DNA of 64,000 bases, taken from positions 589,451 to 653,450 of the forward strand of contig NZ_PPPV01000012.1 in assembly GCF_002901705.1 (NCBI RefSeq), given 5' to 3'. The notes under the pieces were generated by a model. That model had not been told where the DNA came from, did not search any database, and worked only from the letters and a program-made list of their open reading frames with translations. Origin of the DNA: Staphylococcus lugdunensis (GTDB lineage: Bacteria; Bacillota; Bacilli; Staphylococcales; Staphylococcaceae). Each line of letters begins with the position of its first letter. Within the stretch, counting starts at the first letter, position 1. Position numbers and translations under genes: made by a program. Positions 22,067-32,913 of the stretch are shown here, piece by piece.

Positions 22067-23215
22067 TTATGCTTTTTTGTATGGTCTGATGAAATACATA
22101 TCATAATCATAGTTATGAACTACCTTATGTGCGATATCAGCTCTTCTAGAATCACCACCATACCAGTTTTGATCTAAACTTTGAAATTTCATTAGTTTTC
22201 CATCATAATTGCCATTTAAAACTATCGCAGTATGACCAAAGCCTCCACCATATCGACCACTAAAAACAGCAACATCTCCTAGTTCTGCTTTAAAAGTAGG
22301 TGTATTTCTATATACCGTAGCTTCTCCTCTAAAGTTATTTGCAAAAGGTATATCTTTTGCTCCATATCCACGTAAGCCATGACCATATAAGTGATTCCAA
22401 TAAACATTAACTAAATCAAAACATTGGTTACCATATGCACCATCAAAGTCCCAGCCTTTATAAGCTAAACTATTCAAATAATTAAGTGTACTAGAGCTAT
22501 TATTTCTTCTATTGGTATTAGTACTAGAATTATTGCTTGAAATGAAAGGAACTTTCAAAACTTGCCCTATTAATATAAAATTAGGATTTTTAATATTATT
22601 TAATTTTTGTATTTTGGAAACAGTTGTATTAAATTTTTTTGCGATAGCTCCTAAATAATCTCCTTTTTTCACAACATAATTTTGAGTTCTTTCATTATAG
22701 TTTTCAGCAGATCTAAAACCGACTAAGCCACTATTACTAAATGTTTTATTCAACAATTGTTTTTGCGGTTTTTCTTTTGAATCTTTAGATTTAGTTATTT
22801 TGATATTAGTATTATTTCTATCTTTTCTATTTAAATAATCATTGGATAATTTAAATTTATTATTCTTTGTCGTCTTTTGATTATGTTTCGAGTCGCTATA
22901 ATTCACTATAATATTTCTTTTTTTAGTTTTATTACCTATTAAATTTCCTTTTTTATTTTCATTATTAAAAACAGAAATTTTATTGTTAATAGTTTCTTTA
23001 TAGCTTGCTTTATCGTCTACAGATTTTAGTGAATTTTTTTCAACTAAATTAATTGTATTATTTACATTAATATTCTTTTGACTATTTACAGTTTCTTCTG
23101 CTGCCCATGCATGATTTAATTCTCCTATCATTAGAAAACTAGCAAAAAAAATTAAGCTAGTTATCAATACTTTGGGATTGATAACTTTTTTACAATATAG
23201 TTGTTGTCTTTCCAT
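22067..23215 (-). CDS. lytN: LytN-like cross-wall hydrolase (LysM + CHAP)
   Basis: A 382-residue secreted murein hydrolase. Residues 1-39 form a signal peptide ending AWA-AE. A lysine/asparagine-rich linker covers about 40-175; one LysM domain is at 179-223 ([16 protein letters not shown]...[10 protein letters not shown]). A CHAP domain covers about 250-380 with C265 (GNQCFDLVN), H328 (GFGHTAIV) and the QSLDQNW block. The CHAP half is close to S. aureus LytN, which cuts peptidoglycan at the septal cross-wall and is encoded next to fmhC as here. Unlike S. aureus LytN, the signal peptide has no YSIRK/GS motif, so septal delivery may differ. ATG chosen from length and signal peptide; it lies close to GGTAGATCATC. 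Confidence 0.92.
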   Translation of the reverse strand: MERQQLYCKKVINPKVLITSLIFFASFLMIGELNHAWAAEETVNSQKNINVNNTINLVEKNSLKSVDDKASYKETINNKISVFNNENKKGNLIGNKTKKRNIIVNYSDSKHNQKTTKNNKFKLSNDYLNRKDRNNTNIKITKSKDSKEKPQKQLLNKTFSNSGLVGFRSAENYNERTQNYVVKKGDYLGAIAKKFNTTVSKIQKLNNIKNPNFILIGQVLKVPFISSNNSSTNTNRRNNSSSTLNYLNSLAYKGWDFDGAYGNQCFDLVNVYWNHLYGHGLRGYGAKDIPFANNFRGEATVYRNTPTFKAELGDVAVFSGRYGGGFGHTAIVLNGNYDGKLMKFQSLDQNWYGGDSRRADIAHKVVHNYDYDMYFIRPYKKA

Positions 23216-23352
23216 GATGATCTACCTTCTTGTCAATATTGTCTACAATATTATAATATCACTTTAAGATATATAATCAACTTTGTAGTTTGTATATGTG
23301 ACAAAAATAAAATCTAAGTATTACTCTTTAAGATTAAATGCCCAACAAAAAA

Positions 23353-23382
23353 CAGATAGATGGCTTATTAGTCATCTATCTG
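23353..23382 (-). terminator. Terminator of sucCD
   Basis: A perfect ten-base stem, CAGATAGATG with CATCTATCTG, has a ten-base loop. On the minus strand it is followed by TTTTTT, about 28 bases past the sucD stop codon. Confidence 0.9.
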
Positions 23383-23410
23383 CTAATCAAATATTATCTT
23401 TATTAGACAG

Positions 23411-24319
23411 TTATTTATCTATTGTTAATAATTGTTCATAAATGCCTGCTTCTTTAGCAGCTGCAATTAATGTTGTACCAATTTCAGATGGTGTATCAGC
23501 TGTTTTCACGCCACAGCTATTTAATGTTTTAATTTTTTCAGCTGCAGTTCCTTTTCCTCCTGAAATAATTGCACCAGCATGTCCCATACGTTTTCCTGGA
23601 GGGGCCGTTTGACCACCAACAAAACCAACAACTGGTTTAGTCATATTTGCTTTAATCCATTCTGCTGCTTCTTCTTCCGCAGTACCACCGATTTCACCAA
23701 TCATAACAACCGCTTTAGTTTCTTCATCATCATTAAATGCCTTAAGTACATCGATAAAGTTTGTTCCATTAACTGGGTCACCACCAATGCCTACAGCAGT
23801 TGTTTGACCAATACCTTCTTCAGTTAATTGATGAACTGCTTCGTAAGTTAATGTCCCAGACCGTGATACGACACCAACATGACCTTTTTTATGAATATAG
23901 CCTGGCATAATACCAATTTTACATTCATCAGCAGTAATAACGCCTGGACAGTTTGGTCCAACTAGACGCGTTTTTCTGCCTTCTAAATATCGTTTCACTT
24001 TGACCATATCCACTACAGGAATATGTTCCGTGATACAGATTACCATATCTAAATCGGCATCTGCTGCTTCTAAAATAGAGTCTGCTGCAAATGGAGCTGG
24101 TACGTATACTACAGATACGTTAGCACCTGTCTCTTGTTTAGCTTCAGCTACAGTGTTATATACTGGTACGCCTTCAACAACTTGTCCACCTTTACCTGGT
24201 GTTACCCCTGCGACAATTTGTGTACCATAATCAAGCATTTGTTTTGTATGGAAAAGGGCAGTAGACCCTGTAATACCTTGCACCATTACTTTAGTATTCT
24301 TATCTATAAATACACTCAT
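23411..24319 (-). CDS. sucD: Succinyl-CoA synthetase alpha subunit
   Basis: This 302-residue subunit binds CoA and carries the phosphorylated histidine of the TCA-cycle step from succinyl-CoA to succinate with nucleotide triphosphate formation. The CoA-binding Rossmann start is [18 protein letters not shown]. The active-site region is [11 protein letters not shown], with the histidine in [18 protein letters not shown] near residue 246. It lies 21 bases after sucC, with good ribosome binding site AAGGATGGG. The two subunits form the usual heteromer. Confidence 0.97.
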   Translation of the reverse strand: MSVFIDKNTKVMVQGITGSTALFHTKQMLDYGTQIVAGVTPGKGGQVVEGVPVYNTVAEAKQETGANVSVVYVPAPFAADSILEAADADLDMVICITEHIPVVDMVKVKRYLEGRKTRLVGPNCPGVITADECKIGIMPGYIHKKGHVGVVSRSGTLTYEAVHQLTEEGIGQTTAVGIGGDPVNGTNFIDVLKAFNDDEETKAVVMIGEIGGTAEEEAAEWIKANMTKPVVGFVGGQTAPPGKRMGHAGAIISGGKGTAAEKIKTLNSCGVKTADTPSEIGTTLIAAAKEAGIYEQLLTIDK

Positions 24320-24340
24320 CTTAGTGTTCCCATCCTTTCC

Positions 24341-25507
24341 TTACGCTTCTTTAACAAGCTTAACAATTTTTTGAGCACCTTCAGCCATAGTAGCTGCTGG
24401 CTCGATTGCTAAACCTGAATCATTTAAAATCTCTTTACCGCGTTCAACATTCGTACCTTCTAAGCGCACAACTAATGGTAAAGTTAATTCTACTTCTTTC
24501 ACTGCTGCTACAATACCTTCTGCAATAACGTCACATTTCATAATTCCTCCGAAAATGTTTACAAAGATACCTTTAACATTGTCATCACCTAAGATAATTT
24601 TAAAAGCTTCAGTAACTTTTTCTTTCGTAGCACCGCCACCTACGTCTAGGAAGTTAGCTGGATTTCCACCAAAATGATTAATTGTATCCATTGTTGCCAT
24701 TGCTAAACCAGCACCGTTAACCATACAACCGATATCTCCATCTAATGCGATGTATGATAAGTCATATTTAGATGCTTCGATTTCTTTTGGATTTTCTTCT
24801 TCTAAATCACGCAATTCTTGAATATCTTTATGTCTGAATAATGCATTATCATCAAAGTTAATTTTAGCATCTAAAGCTAATACTTCACCGTCTCCAGTTG
24901 TTACCAACGGGTTAATTTCCACAATAGAACAATCTTTTTCTACAAATACGTTATATAAAGAAATTAAAAATTTTGCAGCTTTGTTGATAGATTCTTTAGG
25001 AATATTAATATTAAATGCAATTCGACGCGCTTGGTAAGGCGATAAACCTACCACTGGGTCAATCGTTTCTTTAAAGATTTTTTCTGGTGTTGTTGCAGCT
25101 ACTTCTTCAATTTCAGTACCGCCCTCTTCAGAAGCCATTAAAGTGATACGATCGGTTGCACGGTCAATAACAAAACCGACATAATACTCTTTTTGAATAT
25201 CGCAACCTTGTTCTATATATAAGCGTTTCACTTCTTTACCTTCTGGACCAGTTTGATGCGTTACCAATTGTTTACCTAATAATTCATTTGCGTATGTTTC
25301 AACTTCAGAAAGTGATTTAGCAATTTTAACACCACCTGCTTTACCTCTACCCCCAGCGTGGATCTGTGCTTTAACCACATATACATCTGAATTTAATTCT
25401 TTCGCTTTTTCCACCGCTTCTTTAGCAGTAAATGCGACACGTCCTTCTGGAACAGCTACGCCCATAGAACGAAATATTTCTTTACCTTGATACTCGTGGA
25501 TATTCAT
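24341..25507 (-). CDS. sucC: Succinyl-CoA synthetase beta subunit
   Basis: This 388-residue ATP-grasp subunit binds nucleotide and succinate. It starts [22 protein letters not shown], split here by the usual hinge, with [14 protein letters not shown] near residue 47 and the GGGATKEKV and [16 protein letters not shown] blocks in the C-terminal flavodoxin-like half. The ATG is preceded by AGGAGGATGGAAG. A strong promoter with a cre-like site lies just upstream, suggesting carbon catabolite control. Whether it prefers ATP or GTP cannot be read here. Confidence 0.97.
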   Translation of the reverse strand: MNIHEYQGKEIFRSMGVAVPEGRVAFTAKEAVEKAKELNSDVYVVKAQIHAGGRGKAGGVKIAKSLSEVETYANELLGKQLVTHQTGPEGKEVKRLYIEQGCDIQKEYYVGFVIDRATDRITLMASEEGGTEIEEVAATTPEKIFKETIDPVVGLSPYQARRIAFNINIPKESINKAAKFLISLYNVFVEKDCSIVEINPLVTTGDGEVLALDAKINFDDNALFRHKDIQELRDLEEENPKEIEASKYDLSYIALDGDIGCMVNGAGLAMATMDTINHFGGNPANFLDVGGGATKEKVTEAFKIILGDDNVKGIFVNIFGGIMKCDVIAEGIVAAVKEVELTLPLVVRLEGTNVERGKEILNDSGLAIEPAATMAEGAQKIVKLVKEA

Positions 25508-25544
25508 CTTCCATCCTCCTGTTTCTTAGGTTAAGTTCTACTCA

Positions 25545-25573
25545 ATTATAAAAAATGAAAGCGCTATTGTAAA
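25545..25573 (-). promoter_or_regulatory. sucCD promoter with a cre-like element in the spacer
   Basis: On the minus strand TTTACA and a perfect TATAAT are 17 bases apart, about 40 bases before the sucC ATG. The spacer contains TAGCGCTTTCAT, whose other strand ATGAAAGCGCTA fits the left and centre of the CcpA cre consensus, though the right half departs. Repression by CcpA on glucose would make sense for a TCA-cycle gene. Confidence 0.6.
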
Positions 25574-25617
25574 CTGTAAGTCATTTACTTTTTGCAATTT
25601 ATTTAAAATTCTAATAA

Positions 25618-26385
25618 TTATAACATAGATTTAACTGGTTCAAAGGTTCTTCGGTGTATAGGTGTGACACCATATTGTTTTAAACCTGCTAAATGTGCTT
25701 TTGTACCATATCCTACATTTTTATCAAATCCATAATATGGATATACTTGTGCGTAGTCACGCATTAAATGATCACGATATTCTTTTGCCATAATACTCGC
25801 TGCAGCAATGGATACACTTTTGGCATCTCCTTTGATGATAGCTGTTTGTGAAATCGTACTATCTATTGACATTGCATCAATTAATAAATGTGTTGGACGA
25901 ACTTGTAGTTGATTAATAGCACGTTGCATCGCTACTTGCGTTGCTCTATAGATGTTTAATTGATCAATTTCAGCTGCTGAAGCAATTCCATAGGCATAAC
26001 CCCTAACATTAGCCATTAAATCTTGATTCAGCTGTGCTCTATTGACCGCCGAAACTTTCTTTGAATCATTTAATCCTAAATAATGATGATTTGCATTTAA
26101 AATAACCGCACATGCAACTACTGGCCCAGCTAATGGACCTCGACCTACTTCATCGATACCACATATTATAGCGTCTGGTTGTTGCTGCAATATTTCTTGT
26201 TCATACTTCATCATTCTTTGATAATCCTGCTCTAACTTTAACTCTTTTTCAAGTTGGCGCTGTCTAACACGAATTGCTTGCTTTACACCTTTACGTTCAT
26301 CAAGGTGTAAAGCATGATTTGAAAGTGCTTCTAATGTTGTTACCTTATTTAACTGAGCTTTAGCTTCTTTAATCGTTATTTTCAT
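25618..26385 (-). CDS. rnhB: Ribonuclease HII
   Basis: This 255-residue enzyme cuts RNA-DNA hybrids and single ribonucleotides in DNA. Catalytic motif I is [16 protein letters not shown] at about residues 79-94. The LLIDAM block carries a further aspartate, and [20 protein letters not shown] follows. An N-terminal helical extension of about 70 residues precedes the catalytic domain, as in B. subtilis and S. aureus RNase HII. I start at the ATG of MKITIKEAK, which matches the relatives' N-terminus; a TTG two codons earlier is less likely. It overlaps the rbgA end by 17 bases. Confidence 0.95.
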   Translation of the reverse strand: MKITIKEAKAQLNKVTTLEALSNHALHLDERKGVKQAIRVRQRQLEKELKLEQDYQRMMKYEQEILQQQPDAIICGIDEVGRGPLAGPVVACAVILNANHHYLGLNDSKKVSAVNRAQLNQDLMANVRGYAYGIASAAEIDQLNIYRATQVAMQRAINQLQVRPTHLLIDAMSIDSTISQTAIIKGDAKSVSIAAASIMAKEYRDHLMRDYAQVYPYYGFDKNVGYGTKAHLAGLKQYGVTPIHRRTFEPVKSML

Positions 26386-27253
26386 GTGCAATATCCCTTT
26401 TCATTTCTGAATATAAATCAAAACAGTAGGTACCCATTTTGGCATTACGTAAATCATTAATGAGCAATTCAATTACCGCTTCATAATCGACCTCGTTCCC
26501 TTTTTGTAATAATCCTCGACGCCGTCCAATTGCATCAAACCATTCCAAAATTGCTGCGTCTTCTTCTACAGAAATATGATAATGTTGGCGCAGTGTTTCG
26601 ATATCATGTTGGATAAGAAAATTAAGTCCGAAGATAGCTACATCATCTAAATGTACAATACTATCTTTGATTGCACCTGTTAAGCTGAGCTTTTTACCTA
26701 CAAGTTCATCTTCAAATTTTGGCCATAAAATACCTGGTGTATCAAGTAATTGCAATACTTTTCCAACTTTAATCCATTGTTGTTGCTTTGTAACACCTGG
26801 TTTATTACCTGTTTGCGCAATATTTTTGCGCGCGAGTTTATTAATTAATGTCGATTTCCCTACATTGGGTATGCCTACAATCATTGCCCTTATTGCTCTT
26901 GGTTTAAGACCTTTAGCTTGTTCTTTCGCAAATTTATCTTTGGTTGCTTCGATCGCTGCTGCTTCAACACCTTTTAAATTTTTACCATGTTTTGCATCTA
27001 CAGCAACTGGATAGAATCCTTGTTCAACAAAATAGTGTTCCCACTTTGACATTTCTTTTAAGTTAGTCATATCTTTTTTGTTTAAAATAACCACACGTGG
27101 CTTTTGTTTGATGACATCATCTATCATTGGATTTCTTGAGCTATATGGTATTCTTGCATCTACTAATTCAAACACCACGTCTACTTTTTTTAGTTGTTCC
27201 GTCACTTCCCTTTTTGCTTTTGCCATGTGTCCTGGATACCATTGTATTGCCAT
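26369..27253 (-). CDS. rbgA: Ribosome biogenesis GTPase RbgA (YlqF)
   Basis: This 294-residue circularly permuted GTPase helps the final assembly of the 50S subunit. The G motifs occur in the order LNKKDM (G4, about residue 60), then GIPNVGKST (G1, about 125-133), then [10 protein letters not shown] (G3). The start [13 protein letters not shown] is typical. The ATG chosen leaves six bases after AAGGTG; the GTG three codons earlier overlaps that site. It heads the rbgA-rnhB pair. The 256 bases between it and the plus-strand yfhO-like gene hold no gene and must contain the divergent promoters. Confidence 0.95.
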   Translation of the reverse strand: MAIQWYPGHMAKAKREVTEQLKKVDVVFELVDARIPYSSRNPMIDDVIKQKPRVVILNKKDMTNLKEMSKWEHYFVEQGFYPVAVDAKHGKNLKGVEAAAIEATKDKFAKEQAKGLKPRAIRAMIVGIPNVGKSTLINKLARKNIAQTGNKPGVTKQQQWIKVGKVLQLLDTPGILWPKFEDELVGKKLSLTGAIKDSIVHLDDVAIFGLNFLIQHDIETLRQHYHISVEEDAAILEWFDAIGRRRGLLQKGNEVDYEAVIELLINDLRNAKMGTYCFDLYSEMKRDIAHENND

Positions 27254-27509
27254 CATTGTCACCTTACTTCCTATGTATTGTTAACTGCTTGATTAAACTG
27301 TATATTCACAGTGCTTCCCAACATTGAGAAAGAATTTATGTCAACTATCACTTTTATTTTATAGAATTTAACTGTAATAGTAAAAATTTAATGTTATGTT
27401 TAAATGCATATTCCTAAGTACAAATACTTTTCATCGTAACCAGCATCCCCTACAATTTAAACAGAGTCACAAAATCACAATAACAAATTGACTTAATCGA
27501 GGCTAAGTT

Positions 27510-30101
27510 ATGACAAAAAAGTTACTCATGATTATGCTATTTTTAACACTTGCTATTATTGGACATACATATATTCTTTACCGCTTCATTCACGATGGTA
27601 TTTTGTTTACTGGTCCAAATGATGGCATAGAACAAATGATTCCAATGCAAATGTATCTATATGACAAATGGAGTCAAGGTCAATTTTTCTATGCTACTGA
27701 CTTTGGTCTAGGAGGAGACTTTTTTAGCGATTTAAGTTACTATTTTTCAACTAATTTATTGTTCATTATAAATGCCATCATAATATATATTACTAACTTA
27801 ATAGTATCGTTACCTACCGGAAATGTTACTTTTTGGACCATAAATGCAATTGTTATATCAATTGTCAAAGCTACAATTGCGATGCTTGTTACATATTTAT
27901 TTAGTATGCGAATTGTTAAACATCGAGTGAACAGTAGTTTAATTGCTTTTCTCTTTGTTATGTCACCATTGTATTATCGTTTTACTGTCTATTGGCCATT
28001 CTTTAGTGATGTATTTATCGGATTACCTTTATTACTTTATGCAATCGAACACATGCTACAACAAAAAAAGATAGGTCTGTTAATTTTAGCCATTACCATC
28101 ATCATGATAAATAACTTTTATTTCGCCTATTACTTTTTACTCATTGGTGCAGGTTATTTGCTTATTCGCATCACCTTTGCACATAAAGATGATAGGATGA
28201 AACGCATAACAGCTTTATGGTTATCTGTATTGTGCGCGTTTCTAGGTTTAGCTAATGCCTTATTTATGTTTTATTATAGTGCTCAAAGTTATATTAACAA
28301 TCGCCGTATTCCGTATAAAGATCATGTTCCTGTATTCGAATCTTTAAATATTAATAATAATATCTTTATTGACAATTACTTAATCATCTTGTTATTTATC
28401 ACGATACAAGCATTGCTAACATTTAAGCTATATAAGCACTATTATTTTAGACTTTTTGCATTTTTAACGTGTATTACTATCCTTTTTAATTTTATGCCTA
28501 TCGTAGATCAAATATTTAATGGTTTTTCGGCACCGCAAAAACGTTGGCATTTTTTACTAGCGTTTAATTCTGCAATGGTTATCGGGCTGTTTATAAAATA
28601 TTTTAGTACAATTCGTATAAAAACGTATATATGGACAAATATTGTAGCACAATTAGCTGTTTTTATTAGCGTCATTGTTTATCATCAATATGTCCCTTGG
28701 TTAGTTTTAGTGCCCATAGTTTCTTTGATTGGATTATTCACTCTAATCATAAAAGATGCTACATCACGTTTAATAATAAAGCAGATTTATGTATTTTCCA
28801 TTATTTCATTAAGCATTCTTGTTTCTGCTGTTTTTATTAAAAATCAAATTTATTTTAAAGATCACGAACAGCGTGCGAATAATATGTATATCCATTCTAG
28901 CCTATACAATTCTGAGTTACAACGACAGCTTTTATCATATATGACACATACAAAAGAGCCATGGGAGCGCATTGATTGGCGTGTCAATGAGCAAGATAAT
29001 ACACCTATGTATCAGAAGTTTAGAGGCTTAAGTCTGTATTCAAGTATTTTTCATCATAATATTTTAGATTTATATTATGATAACTTGAAAATTAATTTAG
29101 CTGAAGAATCATTAAGTCGTTATCAATCTACTAATGGACGTCAAAATATTGCAAGTTTATTCTCTGTTCGTTATATGATGTTAAAAGACTATCAAAATAA
29201 TTTACCTGCCTATTTTCAAAAGATAAAATCAAGTGGACAATATGCCATATATGAAAATAAATTGAATTTACCTGCAGTGAAAGTGACCAACCATCTTTAT
29301 AATGACCAGTCAATAAAAACTTCGATTGATAGAGAACATGCCATGTTAGATGGTGTCATTGTACATAATGGTGGAAACAATTATCATAAGCACAGTAAAA
29401 ATTTATTAAATAAAGTTTCACAATCATCCCAACATATTCAATGCTTATCTAATAAACATATAAAAGTAAACAGCCAACAAGGTGGCACGATTAAATTACA
29501 TTTACCCAAATCAATACGTCAACACTACACTGATTTTTATCTCACTATGTATATTAAACGTGGTCAACCCGATAGTAATTATAGTGTAGCTATCAATGGT
29601 TATGTTAATCACAGGTTGTATAATCAATCTACGTATCGCACAGGCGTCAACACACAATTGTATCGCACGCAACCTGATGAGAATGGTAATATTAGCATTC
29701 AGCTCACACCTTCTGGTACATTTGATATGAAGTTAATTTCGTTACATGGTGAAAATTATCATAAGTTAGTTCAGACGCATCGTCAAGCTAATTTTGACCA
29801 TCGTTATCAAGATATTCACGATGGCGTTCGTATTACTTTAGCTCCACATTCACAAGGAATGGCGGTTGTTAATATACCTTATCGTAAAGGTATGATGGCG
29901 TATGTAGATGGTAAACGTATCAATCCAATCAGAGTAAACACCATGATGACAGGTATTCCTGTTAAGAAAAGTACAACTTCAATTATCATTAAATATTTAC
30001 CACCACATTGGATAGTCATGCTGCTGTTATCATCAATAAGTATCCTTTGTAGCATAATGATCACACGTATTTTCACTAAAAAAAGGAAAGATGAGGAATA
30101 A
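27510..30101 (+). CDS. YfhO-family GT-C membrane glycosyltransferase-like protein, first copy
   Basis: This 863-residue protein has about 12 hydrophobic helices in the first 500 residues, a soluble extracytoplasmic domain at about 450-830 and a final helix with a basic tail. Near the N-terminus NDGIEQMIPMQMYLYDKW and DFGLGGDFFSD are family hallmarks; the acidic residues in the first outer loop are the likely catalytic site of this GT-C fold. In B. subtilis and S. aureus, YfhO works with CsbB and GtcA to add sugar to lipoteichoic acid outside the cell. No csbB or gtcA is nearby. The ATG has GAGG seven bases upstream. It is one of only three plus-strand genes here and is followed by a paralogue. 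Confidence 0.85.
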   Translation: MTKKLLMIMLFLTLAIIGHTYILYRFIHDGILFTGPNDGIEQMIPMQMYLYDKWSQGQFFYATDFGLGGDFFSDLSYYFSTNLLFIINAIIIYITNLIVSLPTGNVTFWTINAIVISIVKATIAMLVTYLFSMRIVKHRVNSSLIAFLFVMSPLYYRFTVYWPFFSDVFIGLPLLLYAIEHMLQQKKIGLLILAITIIMINNFYFAYYFLLIGAGYLLIRITFAHKDDRMKRITALWLSVLCAFLGLANALFMFYYSAQSYINNRRIPYKDHVPVFESLNINNNIFIDNYLIILLFITIQALLTFKLYKHYYFRLFAFLTCITILFNFMPIVDQIFNGFSAPQKRWHFLLAFNSAMVIGLFIKYFSTIRIKTYIWTNIVAQLAVFISVIVYHQYVPWLVLVPIVSLIGLFTLIIKDATSRLIIKQIYVFSIISLSILVSAVFIKNQIYFKDHEQRANNMYIHSSLYNSELQRQLLSYMTHTKEPWERIDWRVNEQDNTPMYQKFRGLSLYSSIFHHNILDLYYDNLKINLAEESLSRYQSTNGRQNIASLFSVRYMMLKDYQNNLPAYFQKIKSSGQYAIYENKLNLPAVKVTNHLYNDQSIKTSIDREHAMLDGVIVHNGGNNYHKHSKNLLNKVSQSSQHIQCLSNKHIKVNSQQGGTIKLHLPKSIRQHYTDFYLTMYIKRGQPDSNYSVAINGYVNHRLYNQSTYRTGVNTQLYRTQPDENGNISIQLTPSGTFDMKLISLHGENYHKLVQTHRQANFDHRYQDIHDGVRITLAPHSQGMAVVNIPYRKGMMAYVDGKRINPIRVNTMMTGIPVKKSTTSIIIKYLPPHWIVMLLLSSISILCSIMITRIFTKKRKDEE

Positions 30102-30105
30102 CGTG

Positions 30106-32712
30106 ATGCAAAAAAGAACTGTTCAAGCGATGAAGACATTTGTAATGATCACTTTAATCTCATTTATAGCAACACTAATCATTTATTTTCCTTTTATTAA
30201 AGATTGGATAAGTAAGGGATATGTATTTAGTGGTGTTGGTGATGGTTTTAGACAAATGATGCCTTTTCAAATGTATTTATATGAACATTACACACAATTA
30301 AAAGGATTTTATGATCACTCATTTGGTTTGGGTGGCGATTATGTTAAAAGTCTTGCCTATTATTATTCGCTATCGCCAACAATGTGGTGTAACTTTATCA
30401 TGATATGGTTGGGCGAACGCTTATTACATTGGAATCCTCATGTCATTGGATTTTGGCCATTCAATCAACTTATTGTTGCTTTAGGTCGTTCACTATTGAC
30501 ATTTATTTGTGCATTTTATTATTTTAGATATTTAAAATTAAAACAAGCACCCTTGATGATAGCCACGATTTTATATGGCGCATCAACTGTTGGTCTTTAT
30601 TATAATTTCACGTGGTCATTTTATGGAGATTTATTAATTTTTTTACCACTCTCATTGTGGGGGATGGAAAGATTTTTTCAACGTGGTAAGATAGGCGTTT
30701 TTATCGTCGCAATAGCTATAACATTATTTTCTAATTTCTATTTTAGTTATTATCAAGCGATTGTTTTAGGAATATATTTCTTATTACGTATTATTTTTGA
30801 ATATCGCTATGATATCGTTACACGTTGGCAAAAGTTTTATCTACTTATGTTTGGTACGATACTAGCACTATTTTCAAGTATCATTGGCTTTTATACGGGA
30901 GTATCATCCTTTTTAAATAATGACAGACAACAAAACTCTGATTTTAAAATCAGTCTGTTTACTGATTTAACACAGGATAATTATTATATTTTTTCTAATG
31001 GCTTTTACATCACAATTTCGATTATTGCACTTGTCGCTTTGTTGAGCTTCAAGTTGTATAAGCATTATTATTATAAATTATTCGCAATCATCACTTGGTT
31101 TTTATTAATCGGATCATTAACACAATATTTTGATAGCGCATTTAATGGCTTTTCATTGCCTCAAAGGCGTTGGGTATACTTCTTAGTGCTTTCAACAAGT
31201 GCTTTAATGGCTTTACATATCCAACATATATCAGAATTATCGATAAAACAGTATTGCTTTGCTGCTATTCCTGTATTTATCTTTGGCTTATGTCGATATC
31301 TATTTGCGGAACATTTTGTCAATTGGATGCTAATCTCACTCATACTTATTATTATCTTAGCCTTGTTAGTTTGGAGAAAAAAATGGCTTTATCATCCATT
31401 GGTTTTACTTGGTATCGTTGTCATCTTCTTTGTTCAACAAGTCGTGATGACAATTGAATCAAGTAAACGTACGATAGGTCCATACTCAACGACGATGTCA
31501 ACAATCACAGATCCAAGTTATTATAATACGAAGCTTGCAAAAGTAATTCAGCAGATTAATCACAAAAATAACAATCCACTACATCGTATTGATTATATGT
31601 CATTCTATGCTTTAAACTCACCATTTATTTATCATTATAACGGCATATCCTTATATTCAAGTATTTTTGATGGAAGTATCTTAAACTACTATGATCATCT
31701 TATGCAAATCAATATGCCGGTTGATAAAAATAGTACATATCGTTATTTGAGTAATCGTGCGAATTTAGAAGCACTCTGGAATGTTCAAGATCGTTTTAGA
31801 CATCCAAATGATCTCAATATACCCTATGGATTTAAAAAGATAGACACTATTAAAAACGGTAATGATACATTAATCCATTCTAAAAACACAATAAATTATC
31901 CTGCAACTCATGTAACAAATAAAGTATTTAATGCGTCAGATTTAAAATCACCGTTAGATAGAGAGCAAGCCATGTTACAAGGCATCGTCCCTAGTGATGG
32001 TTCAATTAAAGCAAACACAGCGTTTAAAGCTAATCAAAATTTAATAGATGAAGCAAAGCGGTCTACTCATAATGCAACTTGGCTAAATCATTCTCGTTTA
32101 AAAGTAGATAAAAATAACGGTGGCGTTACGTATACTTTACCTAAAAACGTAGCTAAAAAATATAAAGATTTATATGTTGAAATGGATGTTGAGTTGCTCA
32201 CACCTGATAAAAATCATGAAGTTGGTGTAAATGAATATGTCCAAGATCGTAATGAATTAACTTACAAATATCGTCGCTTTGTTACACCGGTCACGATGCG
32301 TATAAAAGCGGCTGATAAGCTAAATATACATCTATCTCAAGGAACTTATCGCTTATCAGTTAAAGGAATATATGGCGAAGATTATTCGTCCTTGCAACAA
32401 TCAGCAAAAGACTTAAAAGCTGTTAGTGTAAAAGAAAATAAAAACGGTTATACGATTTCGAAATCAAAATCAACATCTGGCTATGTCGTTCTCCCTATGG
32501 TTTATGCAGATGGCATGAAGGCTACTGTGAATGGTCGCAACGAAGATGTTAAGAAAGTAAATGGTATTATGACAGCAATTCCAGTTAACAAAGGAGACAC
32601 AAATATCAGATTAACCTATACACCTCCACACTGGCATTTACTTTTCATCATGAGTATACTTGGAATATTTTTAAGTATTGCATTTCGTTTTTGGGTTAAA
32701 AGAAAAGTATAA
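30106..32712 (+). CDS. YfhO-family GT-C membrane glycosyltransferase-like protein, second copy
   Basis: This 868-residue protein is a tandem paralogue of the preceding gene: same membrane topology, same N-terminal block (GDGFRQMMPFQMYLYEHY, then FGLGGDYVKSLAYYY), FNGFSLPQRRW matching FNGFSAPQKRW, and both ending with a Y-x-PPHW motif before the last helix. I start at MQKRTVQ because GAGG lies nine bases upstream; ATG 30091 overlaps the first gene and lacks a site. The four-base gap suggests translational coupling. Either copy could be the lipoteichoic acid glycosyltransferase; the other may differ in acceptor or sugar. Which is which cannot be told by eye. Confidence 0.85.
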   Translation: MQKRTVQAMKTFVMITLISFIATLIIYFPFIKDWISKGYVFSGVGDGFRQMMPFQMYLYEHYTQLKGFYDHSFGLGGDYVKSLAYYYSLSPTMWCNFIMIWLGERLLHWNPHVIGFWPFNQLIVALGRSLLTFICAFYYFRYLKLKQAPLMIATILYGASTVGLYYNFTWSFYGDLLIFLPLSLWGMERFFQRGKIGVFIVAIAITLFSNFYFSYYQAIVLGIYFLLRIIFEYRYDIVTRWQKFYLLMFGTILALFSSIIGFYTGVSSFLNNDRQQNSDFKISLFTDLTQDNYYIFSNGFYITISIIALVALLSFKLYKHYYYKLFAIITWFLLIGSLTQYFDSAFNGFSLPQRRWVYFLVLSTSALMALHIQHISELSIKQYCFAAIPVFIFGLCRYLFAEHFVNWMLISLILIIILALLVWRKKWLYHPLVLLGIVVIFFVQQVVMTIESSKRTIGPYSTTMSTITDPSYYNTKLAKVIQQINHKNNNPLHRIDYMSFYALNSPFIYHYNGISLYSSIFDGSILNYYDHLMQINMPVDKNSTYRYLSNRANLEALWNVQDRFRHPNDLNIPYGFKKIDTIKNGNDTLIHSKNTINYPATHVTNKVFNASDLKSPLDREQAMLQGIVPSDGSIKANTAFKANQNLIDEAKRSTHNATWLNHSRLKVDKNNGGVTYTLPKNVAKKYKDLYVEMDVELLTPDKNHEVGVNEYVQDRNELTYKYRRFVTPVTMRIKAADKLNIHLSQGTYRLSVKGIYGEDYSSLQQSAKDLKAVSVKENKNGYTISKSKSTSGYVVLPMVYADGMKATVNGRNEDVKKVNGIMTAIPVNKGDTNIRLTYTPPHWHLLFIMSILGIFLSIAFRFWVKRKV

Positions 32713-32816
32713 CAAACCGGGACAGAAAACCTAAAATTTATAAGGACTAAATATTAACATGTATCTGTGACTTTTTTATTCTATGAGCACTTTTATAGCC
32801 TATTTCAAATTGAAAA

Positions 32817-32855
32817 ACTTCCAGCCTCTGCAAACCATACATGAGGTTGGAAGTT
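32817..32855 (-). terminator. Terminator of rplS
   Basis: Thirteen-base arms, AACTTCCARCCTC with complement (one mismatch), enclose a thirteen-base loop. On the minus strand TTTTTC follows. It may also stop transcripts of the convergent yfhO-like pair ending at 32712. Confidence 0.8.
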
Positions 32856-32913
32856 CTTGTATATGACAAGCATTACACTAACCCTTGTCTTATCATTACT
32901 TTCGATATGCTGA

